Shown here: positions 12,591 through 13,812 of the stretch, piece after piece | Position numbering within the stretch: the first letter of the stretch is position 1 | Layout of the letters: each line of letters begins with the position of its first letter | Assembly (NCBI GenBank): GCA_964342675.1 | Contig: CAYFFR010000034.1 | Coordinates: 1-13,812, forward strand | Reading direction: 5' to 3' | From: MED-G82 sp964342675 | Lineage (GTDB): Bacteria > Pseudomonadota > Gammaproteobacteria > Magnimaribacterales > D2472 | DNA: 13,812 nucleotides | Made by a program: the position numbers and the translations under genes | Notes under the pieces: model-generated | What the model saw: the letters and a program-made list of their open reading frames with translations, nothing else | Database searches by the model: none | What the model was told of the DNA's origin: nothing

Positions 12591-13812
12591 CTGCAACACT
12601 CCTTATATGAACTAACACTCCTAAAATCATCATAAAAACTGAAAACCACAACCAGCTAATAAAATAATTAAAACGGAGTTTAAAAGTCCATGCTCCATTA
12701 TCTAATTGTTCGCCTAAATTAATATAAATGTCTTTAATAAAAGTTGATCGGATGTCTGTTTCAGATGTAACCTGATCTCTTGCAAAATATTTTCTTTTTT
12801 CTGGCTGCAATAAATATTTCTTTGATCCATCGATCAAAGTCACAGATGCAACAATGCTTTGGAAATTTGAAGCATCACGGACATCCATAGAATTCAGACT
12901 AATACTCACAACATCAAATTGATAGTTTTCAATCAGATTCAGTTGAAAATTCTTTTCAAAACTAAATATTGAATTGAGTGAAATTGATAGCAACAATAAA
13001 CCAAATCCAATGTGAGATAGTAGGCTTGGTATATTAATGTATCGAGGTGTAATTAACTTCATAATGATTTCATATAGGTACCTTAAAAGTATTAAAGATC
13101 CCGCAAATAATCCTATGTTCTCGATAATTGAAATATGTATCGACGAGATGTAATTGATCATCAAGCAAATGAATCCAGAAAAAATGGCTAGAAACAAGCT
13201 TTTCTTTAAAATCTTGATAAGACCAACAAATCTTTGCCAATTAGCATCTAAAGAGATAACTATAAACCAAGAAGATATTAAAATAAGAGGTGCAAAAATT
13301 GTATTGTAATAAGGAGGTCCAACGCTTATCCTAGCATCATTCAGATATTCAAATATTAGTGGATATGTAATACCTAAAAATATAGAAAAAACCGCTGTTA
13401 TCATAAAAATATTATTTAAAGACAGGAACGATTCTTTTGATCCCCGAACGATCAATCTAGGAGAAATAATTTTAGGGAATCTGTAAGCAAACATACATAG
13501 AGCAGAAATTGATATCACCCCACTAAACATTAAAAGGTACAGTCCTCTTTCAGGATCATTAGCAAATGCATGCACGCTATCAATTATTCCTGAACGCACG
13601 ATAAATGCTCCAAACAGAGTTAAAGAAAAAACTATTAATCCTAAAAATATAGTCCATGATTTCAATACATTTGATTTAATTGAAGCGTAAAGAGAATGAA
13701 TAAAAGCTGTTGCTGCTAACCATGGCATCAATGCTACATTTTCTACTGGATCCCAAAACCAATATCCGCCCCAACCTAATTCATAATATGCCCACCAACT
13801 ACCTAAAGCAAT
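12583..13812 (-). CDS. ccmF: Cytochrome c heme lyase subunit CcmF (partial, N-terminus outside the window)
   Basis: CcmF is the multi-span inner-membrane core of the system I heme ligation complex; it accepts heme from CcmE and joins it to apocytochrome c with CcmH and CcmI. The frame is open to the right edge and gives 409 residues, roughly the C-terminal two thirds of a protein that is usually about 650. The tryptophan-rich WWD-type heme-handling motif lies at the edge (GSWWAYYELGWGG, then YWFWDPVEN, about 13738-13803). It is followed by LMPWLAATAFIHSL, DSVHAFANDPERGLYLL, several hydrophobic helices, SHIGFGLLLLS, and the periplasmic C-terminal part with TSETDIRSTFIKDIYINLGE before a last membrane helix. 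The histidines in these segments are the expected heme-ligand candidates. The stop overlaps the ccmG start. Confidence 0.95.
   Translation of the reverse strand: MALGSWWAYYELGWGGYWFWDPVENVALMPWLAATAFIHSLYASIKSNVLKSWTIFLGLIVFSLTLFGAFIVRSGIIDSVHAFANDPERGLYLLMFSGVISISALCMFAYRFPKIISPRLIVRGSKESFLSLNNIFMITAVFSIFLGITYPLIFEYLNDARISVGPPYYNTIFAPLILISSWFIVISLDANWQRFVGLIKILKKSLFLAIFSGFICLMINYISSIHISIIENIGLFAGSLILLRYLYEIIMKLITPRYINIPSLLSHIGFGLLLLSISLNSIFSFEKNFQLNLIENYQFDVVSISLNSMDVRDASNFQSIVASVTLIDGSKKYLLQPEKRKYFARDQVTSETDIRSTFIKDIYINLGEQLDNGAWTFKLRFNYFISWLWFSVFMMILGVLVHIRSVADD
12599..12604 (-). promoter_or_regulatory. Ribosome binding site of ccmG, inside ccmF
   Basis: AAGGAG on the minus strand, eight bases before the ATG at 12590-12588. 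A perfect six-base match with ideal spacing, it decides the ccmG start. Confidence 0.85.

Noticed and set aside
12591..12599. GTG start for ccmG at 12599
   Set aside because: The GTG overlaps the AAGGAG ribosome binding site, which is ideally spaced for the ATG at 12590.
1..13812. tRNA or rRNA genes, CRISPR arrays, insertion sequences, defence or phage genes
   Set aside because: None were seen; virtually all of the window is occupied by housekeeping-type coding sequence, and no direct-repeat arrays or transposase motifs were noticed.

Overview
The window is compact, AT-rich bacterial chromosome with no mobile element, RNA gene or CRISPR array that I can see. Gene content points to a gammaproteobacterium with a streamlined genome: a fused bifunctional MnmC, ZipA, an SMC-type condensin ATPase rather than MukB, the order smc-zipA-ligA, and a ccmF-ccmG-ccmH-ccmI run. 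Low GC, very short intergenic gaps and frequent gene overlaps would fit a marine lineage such as SAR86. That placement is inference, not something read directly from the sequence.

Layout. Plus strand, left edge: the 3' end of an acyl-CoA dehydrogenase gene, a 53-base gap with a small hairpin, then mnmC (tRNA wobble uridine modification). mnmC converges on a minus-strand lipoprotein gene, and the two share the palindromic stop CTATAG. A 70-base divergent promoter region separates the lipoprotein gene from a plus-strand M16C zinc metalloprotease of 947 residues. The protease gene converges on the right-hand block and shares the stop palindrome CTAG with its last gene.

Right-hand block, all minus strand and read from right to left: ccmF (5' end outside the window), ccmG/dsbE, ccmH, a ccmI-like gene, smc, zipA, ligA, and a lipoprotein with an SLT-type transglycosylase domain. 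Every junction is either an overlap or a gap of 16 bases or less, so this looks like one long transcription unit. It joins cytochrome c maturation (heme ligation and apocytochrome thiol reduction in the periplasm) with chromosome organisation (SMC), divisome anchoring (ZipA), DNA nick sealing (LigA) and cell-wall cleavage (SLT lipoprotein).

The most unusual item is the SMC protein. It has complete N- and C-terminal ATPase head motifs and two coiled-coil arms of similar length, but it is only 727 residues long and has no recognisable hinge domain or zinc hook between the arms. The second is LigA, whose zinc finger has about 56 residues between its two cysteine pairs instead of about 14, with the first pair spaced C-x-C. 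ZipA and CcmI are also short for their families. Apart from these, the genes look like ordinary housekeeping genes.
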